Assembly: GCA_016703105.1 (NCBI GenBank)
Contig: JADJCS010000020.1
Location: forward strand, 124,001 to 188,000
Source of the DNA: Flavobacteriales bacterium
GTDB lineage: Bacteria; Bacteroidota; Bacteroidia; Flavobacteriales_F; PHOS-HE28
Direction: 5' to 3'
DNA: 64,000 nucleotides
The notes under the pieces were generated by a model. That model was not told the origin of the DNA. It ran no database searches and saw only the letters and a program-made list of their open reading frames with translations. The position numbers and the translations under genes were made by a program. This document shows, piece by piece, positions 25,652-35,064 of this stretch; within the stretch, counting starts at the first letter, position 1, and each line of letters starts with the position of its first letter.

Positions 25652-25659
25652 TAAAGATA
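25652..25659 (-). promoter_or_regulatory. weak -7 box for the M20 dipeptidase
   Basis: TATCTTTA on the minus strand matches TAnnTTTG except for the last base, 55 bases before the ATG at 25596. The gap 25597-25759 between the divergent genes shows no other clear element. Confidence 0.35.
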
Positions 25660-25759
25660 GGAGCCTCGCCAACTGCTCACCCTGCGCCGCCAATTGCTCA
25701 TTCCAGAATGTCCGGCCGACACTGACCCGGTTGTTTCGCCTCCTGAAAGACAACCCACC

Positions 25760-28558
25760 ATGTACCGCCCCACCCACCTTCTGATACTGCCCGCCGCTGC
25801 GCTGGCTATCTCCTGTCCAGCTCAGCTTACCATCGACAATACCCAATCAGCCAATGCGCTGGTACAGAACGTTCTTCTGGGCGGTGGGGTCACGGTCAGC
25901 AATATCACGTTCAATGGGATGTCCGGTGCCGCTGTTTATCCACAGCTCGCGGCATTCAACAGTGCAGGGGCCAACGTGGGTATTCCTAGCGGGGTAATGC
26001 TCAGCACGGGCGACGTTCAGGTCGCTTATGGTCCGAACAACAATAGTGGAGCCGGAACTCCGGTGTTCCCGAGCGCCACGGATCCGGACCTGGCTTCTGT
26101 AGCCAACGTACCGATCAACGACGCCGCCGTGCTTGAGTTCGATTTCGTCCCTTCAGGGTCCCAGATCTCTTTCAACTTCGTTTTCGCTTCGGAAGAGTAC
26201 TTAGAGTTCGTTGACCAGTTCAATGATGCGTTCGGTTTTTTCCTCAGCGGGCCCGGCATAAGTGGACCCTACACGAACGGTGCGGCCAACATCGCGCTCA
26301 TCCCCGGCACCAGCACGCCCGTGAGCATCAATACGTTGAACAATTTCGACTATCCTGCCTACTACGTTGACAATGGAGATGGGTTCACAGCGCCTTTCAA
26401 CGGCAGTGCCGCTTATGTGCAGTTCGACGGATTGACCGTTTCGATCGCCGCCAGTGCCACGGTCCAATGTGGCCAGACCTACCACATCAAGCTCGCTGTA
26501 GGCGATGCCGTGGATGATGCGGTTGATTCCGGGGTGTTCCTCCAGGCCAATGCGTTCAGCAGCCCGCAGATGGTGGTGAACACCACCCCCGACCTCAACC
26601 TGCCGTGCTCCGGAACTGTGGATCTGAGCATCTTGAATGTGAACGGAGGCATCGCTCCTTATGCCTACGAGTGGTCGTTCAATGGCAACGTGATCAGCAC
26701 GAACCAGACGATCACGGTTCCCCAAGGTGGCCAGGGTACTTACACCGCTACCGTCACCGATGGTTGCGGTGCAATGGTGCAGGAGCAGGTGATCGTGGGT
26801 GCTCCTGTTAGCCCAGCCATGACGCTGGTTGTGACACCTGATCTGAACCTGCCCTGCGGCGGCACCGTGGATCTGGAGGTCATCAGCTTGACCGGTGGCA
26901 CGGCCCCCTTCACGTATGAATGGACCTACAACGGCAACGTGATCAGCAATGGGACCGCCATCACGGTCGCGAACAACGCGCCCGGCACATACACCATGAC
27001 GGTGGACGATGGTTGTGGCGGAACTACGCAACAGAGCGTAGTGGTCGGTCCCGCAGTAACTCCGCCTATGACCCTGACCCTGACGCCAAACGTTGCCCTG
27101 AACTGCCAGGGTACAGCGGATCTGAGCGTGCTGAACGTGCTCGGAGGTACCGCCCCCTTCACCTACGAATGGACGCTGAACGGCAATGTCGTGGGGAATG
27201 GTACCACCATCAATGTGACCGCAGCTCAGCCGGGCACCTACACCATCACGGTATTGGATAACTGCGGAGGGTCTGAAAGTGGCACCATCGTGGTCAGTGT
27301 CCCGCCGCCACCGGCGTTGGTCCTTACCACTACGCCCGATTTGGAACTGCCCTGCCAAGGCTCCGTGGACCTGAGCGTCTTGACCGTGAACAATGGCATC
27401 GCGCCCTACACATATGTGTGGACGCTCAACGGGAACAATGCAGGGAACACCCAGACCATCACCGTAGCAGCAGGATCGCCTGGTTCCTACCAAGTAACGG
27501 TGCAGGACGCATGCGGAGGCACCGGCTCGGCTACGATCCAGGTTTCGCCCCCCAACATGCCCACGCTTACCGTGGTGGCCGATGATGTGGAGATCGCCTG
27601 TCTGGGTGGTCAGGTGCAACTTGTGGCTTCCGCGACGGGTGGAGATGGTCAATACAACTATGTATGGACGGACGGCAACGGCACGGACGTGGGCAATTCC
27701 GCCATCACGACCGTTATCGGCGCTGGTGATGCCACCTACACCGTAACCGTGAACGACAATTGTGGCCAACAGACAACTACGCAGATGTACGTGAACGCGC
27801 CAGATCCTCTGACCTTGGATCTGCCCAATAGTATGGCAGTGTGCGAGGGTGGTAGTGTGGTGGTGACGGCCGAAGGTCAAGGTGGCGGCAGTGACTATAC
27901 CTACCTCTGGCAGCCTTCGGGAGAAGTTACCGCGACGGTGAGCGTAAGCCCGATCGCCGACACGGTCCTTTCGGTGACCGTGACGGATGCCTGCGGTGCC
28001 TCGGTGGACGGCCAGGTGTTGGTATACATCGAGATCCCGGTGGTCACTATCCATGTGACCGAGCAGGGTGGTGATGCCTTTGAGTTCAATGCCCAGTGCA
28101 TCCCCGGTGCGGTGAGCTATGCCTGGACCTTCAGTTCGGGCGGTGCCGATCTCGGTGCGCAAGTGCAGAACACCTTCGCCGATGGCGACCAGTTCTGGGC
28201 CACTGTCCTGGCCACCACACCGGCTGGTTGCACCGATGTGGATAGCGTTTTCCTCACCCCCGGCGCCCACCTCTACTTCCCCAATGCTTTCACCCCGGAC
28301 GGCGATGGCATCAACGACCTCTTCGGGCCGGTCGGTTATGCACTAAAGACCGTGGAATTCAGCGTGTTCGACCGGTGGGGCGCAGAGGTGTTCACGGCCA
28401 CGACCCCGGAACAATTGTGGGACGGACGCTTCCGGAACGGGCAGCCCGTACCGACCGGTGTGTATGTGTACAAGTTCCGCGCATCGGGCGAGCGGATGGC
28501 CAAGCACGAAGGCATCGGATCGGTCACGGTGCTGGGCCAGGAAACGGTGCAGAATTGA
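25760..28558 (+). CDS. choice-of-anchor L protein with Ig-like repeats and T9SS type B sorting domain (first copy)
   Basis: 932 residues from ATG 25760 (signal peptide YRPTHLLILPAAALAISCPAQ). Residues about 25-265 are the choice-of-anchor L domain: ALVQNVLLGGGVTVSNITFN, NFVFASEEYLEFV, DAFGFFLSGPG, CGQTYHIKLAVGDA. Then four 83-residue Ig-like units (from about residue 272 to 603), each with one conserved Cys and a YEW/YVW core and a DGCGG-like turn, followed by more divergent units. The end (about 835-932) is the gliding-associated C-terminal domain: YFPNAFTPDGDGINDLFGP, VFDRWGAEVF, WDGR, PTGVYVYKF. Known for the family: secretion by T9SS and attachment to the surface. Likely a surface adhesin; ligand unknown. 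Confidence 0.88.
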   Translation: MYRPTHLLILPAAALAISCPAQLTIDNTQSANALVQNVLLGGGVTVSNITFNGMSGAAVYPQLAAFNSAGANVGIPSGVMLSTGDVQVAYGPNNNSGAGTPVFPSATDPDLASVANVPINDAAVLEFDFVPSGSQISFNFVFASEEYLEFVDQFNDAFGFFLSGPGISGPYTNGAANIALIPGTSTPVSINTLNNFDYPAYYVDNGDGFTAPFNGSAAYVQFDGLTVSIAASATVQCGQTYHIKLAVGDAVDDAVDSGVFLQANAFSSPQMVVNTTPDLNLPCSGTVDLSILNVNGGIAPYAYEWSFNGNVISTNQTITVPQGGQGTYTATVTDGCGAMVQEQVIVGAPVSPAMTLVVTPDLNLPCGGTVDLEVISLTGGTAPFTYEWTYNGNVISNGTAITVANNAPGTYTMTVDDGCGGTTQQSVVVGPAVTPPMTLTLTPNVALNCQGTADLSVLNVLGGTAPFTYEWTLNGNVVGNGTTINVTAAQPGTYTITVLDNCGGSESGTIVVSVPPPPALVLTTTPDLELPCQGSVDLSVLTVNNGIAPYTYVWTLNGNNAGNTQTITVAAGSPGSYQVTVQDACGGTGSATIQVSPPNMPTLTVVADDVEIACLGGQVQLVASATGGDGQYNYVWTDGNGTDVGNSAITTVIGAGDATYTVTVNDNCGQQTTTQMYVNAPDPLTLDLPNSMAVCEGGSVVVTAEGQGGGSDYTYLWQPSGEVTATVSVSPIADTVLSVTVTDACGASVDGQVLVYIEIPVVTIHVTEQGGDAFEFNAQCIPGAVSYAWTFSSGGADLGAQVQNTFADGDQFWATVLATTPAGCTDVDSVFLTPGAHLYFPNAFTPDGDGINDLFGPVGYALKTVEFSVFDRWGAEVFTATTPEQLWDGRFRNGQPVPTGVYVYKFRASGERMAKHEGIGSVTVLGQETVQN
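26574..27569 (+). repeat. four tandem 249-bp coding repeats
   Basis: The codon for the conserved cysteine recurs at 26606, 26855, 27104 and 27353, an exact 249-base (83-residue) period four times; the next related cysteine at 27599 is 246 bases on and belongs to a more divergent unit. Each unit encodes one Ig-like domain of the first choice-of-anchor L protein. Confidence 0.85.
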
Positions 28559-28573
28559 TCCCATCACACTCCT

Positions 28574-28603
28574 GCGGAACGGCCTCTTCGGAGGCCGTTC
28601 CGC
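28574..28603 (+). terminator. hairpin after the first choice-of-anchor L gene
   Basis: GCGGAACGGCCTC (28574-28586) pairs perfectly with GAGGCCGTTCCGC (28591-28603) around a TTCG tetraloop. There is no T-run after it, but the 13-bp stem 16 bases past the stop fits a transcription terminator or mRNA-end hairpin. The rest of the gap to 28684 contains only the promoter-like box below. Confidence 0.65.
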
Positions 28604-28655
28604 CTTCAGGCAACCCCAAATGGAACGGATCAGTCATGCATACGGCCTGAACGTC

Positions 28656-28663
28656 TAATTTTC
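28656..28663 (+). promoter_or_regulatory. weak -7 box for the second choice-of-anchor L gene
   Basis: TAATTTTC differs from TAnnTTTG only at the last base and ends 21 bases before ATG 28685. With the hairpin before it, it suggests the second and third copies form their own transcript. Confidence 0.4.
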
Positions 28664-28684
28664 AGGTCGAAATCAGACCGGTCC

Positions 28685-31330
28685 ATGTGCTTCTTGTCCC
28701 GCCTTAGCCTTCTTGCCTTTTGTCTCACTCCCGCCCTTGCGTGGTCGCAATTGGTGGTGAACACCACCCAGACCCCGAGCCAACTCGTTCAGAACGTGCT
28801 TTTAGGTGGTGGTGTGACAGCCTCCAACATCACCTTCAATGGGCAGCCGGGTAACATGGTCAACGAGCAGGCCGGGGATTTTGACAGCAACCTGGCGAAC
28901 GTGGGCATCTCCGGCGGGGTGATCCTGGCGACCGGCAACGTTATGAACGCTGTTGGACCCAACAACAGTGGCAGCTCTTCGATGGGTGGGGGCAACTTCG
29001 GCTTCTCCGACCCCGACCTTGCGCTTTTGTCCGGTCAAGTGATCAATGATGCTGCTATTCTTGAGTTCGATTTTTTGGTGACCGGCGACAGCCTGAAGTT
29101 CAATTTCGTTTTCGCCTCAGAGGAGTACTTGGAGTTCGTCAACAGCATCAACGACGCCTTCGGCTTCTTTCTGAGCGGACCCGGCATCAATGGACCTTTC
29201 AGCTTGAACGCCGAGAACATCGCATTGATCCCTGGAACCACGGATCCCGTCACGATCAACACAGTGAACGATGTAGTTAATCCGGCTTTTTATGTGGACA
29301 ATGGGGACGGCGCCACCGCACCGTTCAACAGCAACCCCTTCTATGTCCAGTTCGATGGTCTGACAGTGTCGATGACCGCTGCTGCTGAAGTGATATGCGG
29401 TCAGACCTACCACATTAAGATCGTGGTGGGCGATGCCAGCGACACCGCTTGGGATAGTGCCGTCTTCCTGGAGGAAGGCAGTTTCGTGAGCACCGGCCAA
29501 GTGCTCCCCGACCTGGTCAGCGGAGTATTGCTCAACGATAGTACCATGCTCGAAGGTTGTGGCCTTGTGGATTTCACTTTCTATCGTGTGGGTGATACCA
29601 CCAATACCGACACGGTCAACCTGAACATCATCGGCACAGCAACGCAAGGAGTGGACTTCACTCCGGCCTTCCCGAGCCAGCTGATCTATTATCCCGGTGA
29701 TACCTCGATCACCTTCCTATTGAACGTGCCGATGGACGCCGATGGTCTGGAGTTCTTTACGATCCAAGTGCAACAGATGATCCAGTGTGCCGGGCAGCAG
29801 GTACAAACCGAGTTCAACTTCTACATCGACTCGCCGCCTCCGCTCGCGGTCCAGGTCAGCAACGTTCAGAGCGATTGCAACTTGACGGAAGTGCTCGCAC
29901 CGATCGTGGCCGGGGGTTCGGGCAACTACATCTTCGATTGGAACACCGGGGAAACGACCCCGACCATCTCTGTTTCCCCGGGTCTAACCACGACCTACAC
30001 GGTCACCGTAAGCGACACATGTGGTGTAGCCCCAGTGACGGTGGACATAGAAGTGGACGTACCCGTCTACGCACCGATCGTGCTTACTCTGACACCTGAC
30101 ACCGCGATCCCCTGCTTGGGTGACGCCGACCTCAGTGTGCTGAACGTGGCCGGTGGCGATGGCACATTCTCGTACGAATGGACTTCTGGCGGTTCCGTTG
30201 TAGGCAACACGGCTACGGTGAACGTACCTGCAGGAGCGCCCACTTGGTATATGGCCACCGTGACGGATGGCTGCGGGTCCATCGGACAGGACAGCTTGCT
30301 CACGACAACGGCACCCTTGTCGGCCATCGAGATCGTGACCTCCGGAGATCCTACTGTGATCTGTGTGGGCGATACCATCGGCATCGGCATCAATTCCGTT
30401 ACCGGGGGCAATGGAGTTTACACGTACACTTGGCAGGATCCCAACGGCATCGTGATCGGTACAGGTACCACCGTGGATGTGCCCGTGCCCACCGATGCGG
30501 TATACACCTTCACGGTGCAGGATCAGTGCGGTTATAGTGGAACGGCGTTGGTGACGACATTCATCCCTCATCCCGAGCCGGTCCTTATCGACCTGACCCA
30601 GGATCAGGTGATCTGCTACGGAGAAACGATCGAGCTGAACGCGCAAGTGACCGGTGGCTCTGGGATCTATACGATCGAATGGCCACAGCTCGCGTGGAGC
30701 GATCCCAAAGTGGACGTGACCCCGCTCGATCCGACCACGTACACGGTGAACGTTTATGAGGAATGTGGTCTCTTCAGTACCGCCGAGGTCACTATCGATG
30801 TGGAGCCCACTACAGCGGACATCGTGGTAACCAACTTGGGTGTGGATGATTGGCAGTTCGATGCGGCCACCTATCCGGACCCCGAGTTCTACTTCTGGGA
30901 CCTCGGGGATGGGACCAAGGTGAACACCCAGCAGGTCCGCCATAGCTACAACGATATGGAGGACCATTGGGTGCATCTGGAAATGGTGAGTGTGAACGGG
31001 TGTCGTGCGGAGGATTCACTGTTCGTAGTGCCTCCCGGTCAACTCTATTTCCCTAACGCGTTCACCCCCGATGGTGACGGCGTGAACGAGGTCTTTGGCC
31101 CGGTGAGCCACGCCATCACCGATTTTGAGATGAGCGTCTTCGATCGCTGGGGTGAGTTGATCTTCACCACCACTGCTGACCAGTACACCTGGGATGGTCG
31201 CGTGAACGGTGGAACACCTGCGCCGACCGGGGTGTACGTCTTCAAGTACCGGGCGGAGGGTCATTATTTCCCAAGCACGGAAGGCTATGGCCATGTGACG
31301 TTGATCAAGGGCACCATCGCCGACAATTGA
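28685..31330 (+). CDS. choice-of-anchor L protein with T9SS type B sorting domain (second copy)
   Basis: 881 residues, signal peptide CFLSRLSLLAFCLTPALAWSQ. The choice-of-anchor L domain (about 22-265) is very close to that of the third copy and similar to the first: LVQNVLLGGGVTASNITFNG, NFVFASEEYLEFVNSINDA. After it comes a Calx-beta-like segment (about 275-380: VDFTFYRVGDTTNTDTV, TQGVDFTPAFPS, FLLNVPMDADGLEFF), then Ig-like units with YTYTW and DTCG/DQCG turns. The C-terminal type B domain begins YFPNAFTPDGDGVNEVFGP and ends with VFDRWGELIF, WDGRVNGG, PTGVYVFKY. Surface-exposed adhesin-like protein by inference. Confidence 0.87.
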   Translation: MCFLSRLSLLAFCLTPALAWSQLVVNTTQTPSQLVQNVLLGGGVTASNITFNGQPGNMVNEQAGDFDSNLANVGISGGVILATGNVMNAVGPNNSGSSSMGGGNFGFSDPDLALLSGQVINDAAILEFDFLVTGDSLKFNFVFASEEYLEFVNSINDAFGFFLSGPGINGPFSLNAENIALIPGTTDPVTINTVNDVVNPAFYVDNGDGATAPFNSNPFYVQFDGLTVSMTAAAEVICGQTYHIKIVVGDASDTAWDSAVFLEEGSFVSTGQVLPDLVSGVLLNDSTMLEGCGLVDFTFYRVGDTTNTDTVNLNIIGTATQGVDFTPAFPSQLIYYPGDTSITFLLNVPMDADGLEFFTIQVQQMIQCAGQQVQTEFNFYIDSPPPLAVQVSNVQSDCNLTEVLAPIVAGGSGNYIFDWNTGETTPTISVSPGLTTTYTVTVSDTCGVAPVTVDIEVDVPVYAPIVLTLTPDTAIPCLGDADLSVLNVAGGDGTFSYEWTSGGSVVGNTATVNVPAGAPTWYMATVTDGCGSIGQDSLLTTTAPLSAIEIVTSGDPTVICVGDTIGIGINSVTGGNGVYTYTWQDPNGIVIGTGTTVDVPVPTDAVYTFTVQDQCGYSGTALVTTFIPHPEPVLIDLTQDQVICYGETIELNAQVTGGSGIYTIEWPQLAWSDPKVDVTPLDPTTYTVNVYEECGLFSTAEVTIDVEPTTADIVVTNLGVDDWQFDAATYPDPEFYFWDLGDGTKVNTQQVRHSYNDMEDHWVHLEMVSVNGCRAEDSLFVVPPGQLYFPNAFTPDGDGVNEVFGPVSHAITDFEMSVFDRWGELIFTTTADQYTWDGRVNGGTPAPTGVYVFKYRAEGHYFPSTEGYGHVTLIKGTIADN

Positions 31331-31335
31331 TCATT

Positions 31336-33531
31336 ATGCGTTCGACCCCACGGGCCACGCTGGCCTTCCTGGTGCTTTGCGCCGTAGCTCCCCTTCGCGC
31401 TCAACTCACGGTGGACAATACACTGACACCTGAACAGTTGGTGCAGAACGTCTTGCTCGGAGGAGGTGTCACCGCGACCAACATCACTTTCAACGGACAG
31501 CCAGGTACCGTGCTGAACGAGCAGGCCGCAGGCTTCAACAGCGACCTCTCGAACGTCGGCATTCCCAATGGTGTCTTGCTCGCAACGGGGACCGCCGGGC
31601 TTGCGATCGGGCCGAACAACATGAGCGGGTTCACTTTGGGTGGTGGAAACCTCGGCTTCGGTGATCCGGATCTGGCGCTCTTGTCCGGTCAGGTGATCAA
31701 CGATGCGGCCATCCTGGAGTTCGATTTCGTTGTGACCGGGGACAGTCTCAAGTTCAATTTCGTTTTCGCCTCGGAGGAGTACTTGGAGTTCGTGAACAGC
31801 ATCAACGATGCCTTCGGCTTCTTTCTTAGTGGCCCAGGCATTTTCGGACCCTTCAGCAACAATGCGGAAAACATCGCATTGATCCCAGGTACCACCGATC
31901 CTGTCACGATCAACTCGGTGAACAACGTGTTGAACCCCGGCTTCTATGTGGACAATGGCGACGGCTTCACCCCACCCTTCGACACGGACCCTTTCTACAT
32001 GCAGTTCGATGGCCGCACCGTGCCTATGACAGCGCGTGCCCAGGTGATCTGTGGCGAGACGTACCACATCAAGTTGGTGGTGGGCGATGCGTCCGATGCG
32101 GTCCTGGACAGTGGTGTGTTCCTCGAAGGAGGCAGCTTCGTGAGCAATCCTTTTGTACCCGCCTTGGAGCCGGGACCAGGCGTGTTCGGCGACATCATCT
32201 ACGAGAGTTGTTTTCCGATCACGCTCAATTTCGTGCGGGTCGGTGACATCAGCCAGGCCGACACGGTCTACATGACCTACGGAGGCACCTCTACGCCCGG
32301 AGTGGACTACTCACCCGAGTTACCGGACACCTTGGCCTTCCTGCCCGGTGAAGGCAGTATCCCTGTCTTCATTACCGTACCCGTGGATGGTGATGGCGAT
32401 GAGACGATCGAGATCACCATCCTGGTGGAGAGCGGATGCAACGGCCAGCCGCTCGAGGTCACTTACACCTTCTACATCCATAGCGCACCTCCGTTGGTGG
32501 TCAGTACGGTTGGTGCGTCCGCAGCGTGTGGAGAGGAGGTGGATCTCGCGGTACAGGTGAGCGGCGGTTTCGGGCTCTATGACTATCTCTGGAGCACTGG
32601 CGGTACCGACTCTACGATCACCATCAACGTGTTGAACAGCGGTCCTATCACCGTTACTGTTACCGATACCTGCGGTTTCGCACCGGACAGCGCCACCGCC
32701 TTGATCGACCTGCTGCCCGCACCTCCTATGTCTTTGTCCATTCTTGGGGACGACGACATGGTGGAGGGCTGCGATTCGCTGGTGCTGAACGTGGGAAGAC
32801 CCATTGGCGCGACCGGTGATCTGCTCGTGCAACTGGCCTTGAGCGGTGCGACCACCAATGGAACGGACCATGATGCGATCCCGGCGCAGGTCACCATACC
32901 CAATGGCGATCCCGCATTGGGACTGCCGGTTCATGCTTTTGGTGATCAGACCTCTGAACCGGACGAAACCGCTACCGTTACGGCCTCCTATACGAACGTC
33001 TGCGCTCAGACCGTGACCGCGTCGGTGGACTTCACCATCGTGGATGCCGATCCGATCGTCTTGATCGCGGACAATGTGTTCACCGAATGCTCGGAGGATA
33101 GTATTCCGCTGCTGGTGCAAGGCAGTGGAGGCAATGGCGGACTTACTTTCCAGTGGGGCGAAGGCACGCCGGGAAACTTGTTGTTCGTGGCCGGAGATAC
33201 CGATGGCATGTATGTCTGCACCGCCACGGACGACTGCGGTGTGAGCGTTTCGATCACCGTGGAGGTGGACGTTGATTGTGAGATCCTGATCCCAAACGTG
33301 TTCAGTCCGAACAACGATGGCGCGAACGATCGTTTCGAGATCGAAGGCATTCGCAGCAAGACCAACACGGTCCGCATTTTCAATCGCTGGGGCCAAATGG
33401 TCTTCGAGACCAGCAATTACAACAACCAGTGGGATGGCGATGATCTTCCGGACGGGACGTATTTCTATGAGGTCCTGGTGGAAGGAGTGACCGATGCGTA
33501 CACCGGTCACCTTACGATCCTCAACAACTGA
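31336..33531 (+). CDS. choice-of-anchor L protein with T9SS type B sorting domain (third copy)
   Basis: 731 residues from ATG 31336, five bases after the second copy's stop, so the two are co-transcribed. Signal peptide RSTPRATLAFLVLCAVAPLRAQ. N-terminal choice-of-anchor L domain (LVQNVLLGGGVTATNITFNG, FVFASEEYLEFV), two Calx-beta-like segments (VNFVRVGDISQADTVYMTYGG-type and NVGRPIGATGDLLVQLAL), fewer Ig-like units than its neighbours, and a shorter C-terminal sorting domain (IPNVFSPNNDGANDRFEI, IFNRWGQMVFE, WDGDDLPDGTYFYEV). The shorter repeat region may reflect unit loss. Its stop abuts the stop of the convergent gpmI. Confidence 0.87.
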   Translation: MRSTPRATLAFLVLCAVAPLRAQLTVDNTLTPEQLVQNVLLGGGVTATNITFNGQPGTVLNEQAAGFNSDLSNVGIPNGVLLATGTAGLAIGPNNMSGFTLGGGNLGFGDPDLALLSGQVINDAAILEFDFVVTGDSLKFNFVFASEEYLEFVNSINDAFGFFLSGPGIFGPFSNNAENIALIPGTTDPVTINSVNNVLNPGFYVDNGDGFTPPFDTDPFYMQFDGRTVPMTARAQVICGETYHIKLVVGDASDAVLDSGVFLEGGSFVSNPFVPALEPGPGVFGDIIYESCFPITLNFVRVGDISQADTVYMTYGGTSTPGVDYSPELPDTLAFLPGEGSIPVFITVPVDGDGDETIEITILVESGCNGQPLEVTYTFYIHSAPPLVVSTVGASAACGEEVDLAVQVSGGFGLYDYLWSTGGTDSTITINVLNSGPITVTVTDTCGFAPDSATALIDLLPAPPMSLSILGDDDMVEGCDSLVLNVGRPIGATGDLLVQLALSGATTNGTDHDAIPAQVTIPNGDPALGLPVHAFGDQTSEPDETATVTASYTNVCAQTVTASVDFTIVDADPIVLIADNVFTECSEDSIPLLVQGSGGNGGLTFQWGEGTPGNLLFVAGDTDGMYVCTATDDCGVSVSITVEVDVDCEILIPNVFSPNNDGANDRFEIEGIRSKTNTVRIFNRWGQMVFETSNYNNQWDGDDLPDGTYFYEVLVEGVTDAYTGHLTILNN

Positions 33532-35064
33532 TCACGCTGGTGTGATGAGCGCCGTGCCGGTCATTTCCGGCGGTTGCGGGAGGCCCATAAGGCGCAGCAC
33601 AGTGGGCGCGACATCGGCGAGGACCCCATCGCGCACATGCCAGGTGCGATCGTCCACGATCACTACGGGTACGGGGTTCATGCTGTGCGCGGTGTTCGGT
33701 GACCCGTCCGCGTTCAGCGCCTTGTCCGCGTTCCCGTGATCGGCTATGATCACGAAGGAATACCCCGCCCCGCGGCCTGCCTCCACCACCTGCCGTGCGC
33801 AGCGGTCCGTTACTTCCACAGCTTTGATCACGGCTTCATAAACGCCGGTATGACCCACCATGTCGGGGTTCGCGAAATTGAGGCACACGAATTCCGGACC
33901 GCTGGTCTCTAGCGCTCGGGCTACGCGCTCCGCCAGTTCGGGCGCGCTCATCTCAGGCTGAAGATCGTACGTGGCCACTTTGGGACTGGCTACCAGGATC
34001 CGCTCTTCGCCTTTGAACGGAGCCTCCTTGCCACCGCTGAAGAAGAACGTCACATGCGGATATTTTTCCGTCTCCGCGGCCCTAAGCTGACTCAACCCGG
34101 CAGCACATACCACTTCACCCAGCGTGTTCGGCAGGTCGTCCTTGGTGAGCACCACATGTACGCTCCGGTACGTGGGGTCGTATTCGGTGAGCGTCACATA
34201 ATGGAGCGCGAGCGGTTCCATGCCGAACTCCGGAAAGGCTTGCTGTGTGAGCGCTTGCGTGATCTCGCGGCAACGATCCGTCCGGAAATTGTAGCAGATC
34301 ACCACGTCGCCTTCGCGTATGGTGGCCTTCGGTGTACCGCGCTCGTTCACCACGATATGGGGTAGGATGAACTCATCCGTGGTCCCTGCATCGTAACTAC
34401 GCTGATAGGCTTCCTCGGCATCCGTGATCGCGGTTCCCTTGCCATGCACGAGCAGGTCGTACGCTTGCGCGATCCGGGCCCATCGCTTGTCGCGGTCCAT
34501 TGCGTAGTAGCGGCCTACCACCGAAGCGATCGAAACGGGCAGCCCGGCCACACCGGCCATGAATTCGCGCAAGTAGCCGAGGCCGCTGCGCGGATCCGCG
34601 TCGCGCCCATCGGTAAAAGCGTGAACGAACACCTCGCGCACACCAGCACGAACGGCCATCGCGCAGAGCGCCTGGAGATGCGCCTGTGAGGAGTGTACAC
34701 CGCCCTTGCTCAGCAGGCCGATGAAGTGCAGCCGCTTGTTGGAGGTCTTCGCTGCGGCGAACGCTTCTTGAAGCACCCGTTCTTTCTCCAACGACCCGTC
34801 AGCCACCGCACGATCCACGCGCAGCAGGTCCTGGTACACCACGCGCCCCGCGCCGATATTGAGGTGCCCTACTTCGCTGTTGCCCATCTGCCCCTCGGGC
34901 AGGCCCACATGGGTCCCATCGGTGCGGAGCCGTGCGTGCGGATGGGAGCGCATCAAGCTGTCCATGAACGGAGTGGCCGCTTGGGATACGGCATCGGGTC
35001 GATCACCGGCCCCAAGCCCCCAACCATCCAGGATGATGAGGGCGACCTTGCGTATCTGGGACAT
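33532..35064 (-). CDS. gpmI: 2,3-bisphosphoglycerate-independent phosphoglycerate mutase
   Basis: 510 residues, the usual family length. Alkaline-phosphatase-fold metal site: Asp13 in LIILDGWG, nucleophile Ser63 in GQMGNSEVGHLNIGAG, and the later HGNAD motif (IIADHGNADKAL). Interconverts 3- and 2-phosphoglycerate in glycolysis, manganese dependent, no cofactor. Reads toward the third choice-of-anchor L gene with no intergenic base between the two stops. The start at 35064 touches the stop codon of the histidine kinase gene upstream, so both may share a transcript. Confidence 0.96.
   Translation of the reverse strand: MSQIRKVALIILDGWGLGAGDRPDAVSQAATPFMDSLMRSHPHARLRTDGTHVGLPEGQMGNSEVGHLNIGAGRVVYQDLLRVDRAVADGSLEKERVLQEAFAAAKTSNKRLHFIGLLSKGGVHSSQAHLQALCAMAVRAGVREVFVHAFTDGRDADPRSGLGYLREFMAGVAGLPVSIASVVGRYYAMDRDKRWARIAQAYDLLVHGKGTAITDAEEAYQRSYDAGTTDEFILPHIVVNERGTPKATIREGDVVICYNFRTDRCREITQALTQQAFPEFGMEPLALHYVTLTEYDPTYRSVHVVLTKDDLPNTLGEVVCAAGLSQLRAAETEKYPHVTFFFSGGKEAPFKGEERILVASPKVATYDLQPEMSAPELAERVARALETSGPEFVCLNFANPDMVGHTGVYEAVIKAVEVTDRCARQVVEAGRGAGYSFVIIADHGNADKALNADGSPNTAHSMNPVPVVIVDDRTWHVRDGVLADVAPTVLRLMGLPQPPEMTGTALITPA

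Noticed and set aside
26574..27569. possible CRISPR-like periodicity
   Set aside because: The 249-base period is coding Ig-like repeats with diverged sequence; there are no short identical repeats with unique spacers.
26201..28270. 689-codon open frame antisense to the first choice-of-anchor L gene
   Set aside because: It mirrors the repeat structure of the real gene, is His/Arg/Gly-rich with no signal or domain, and arises from high GC codon bias.
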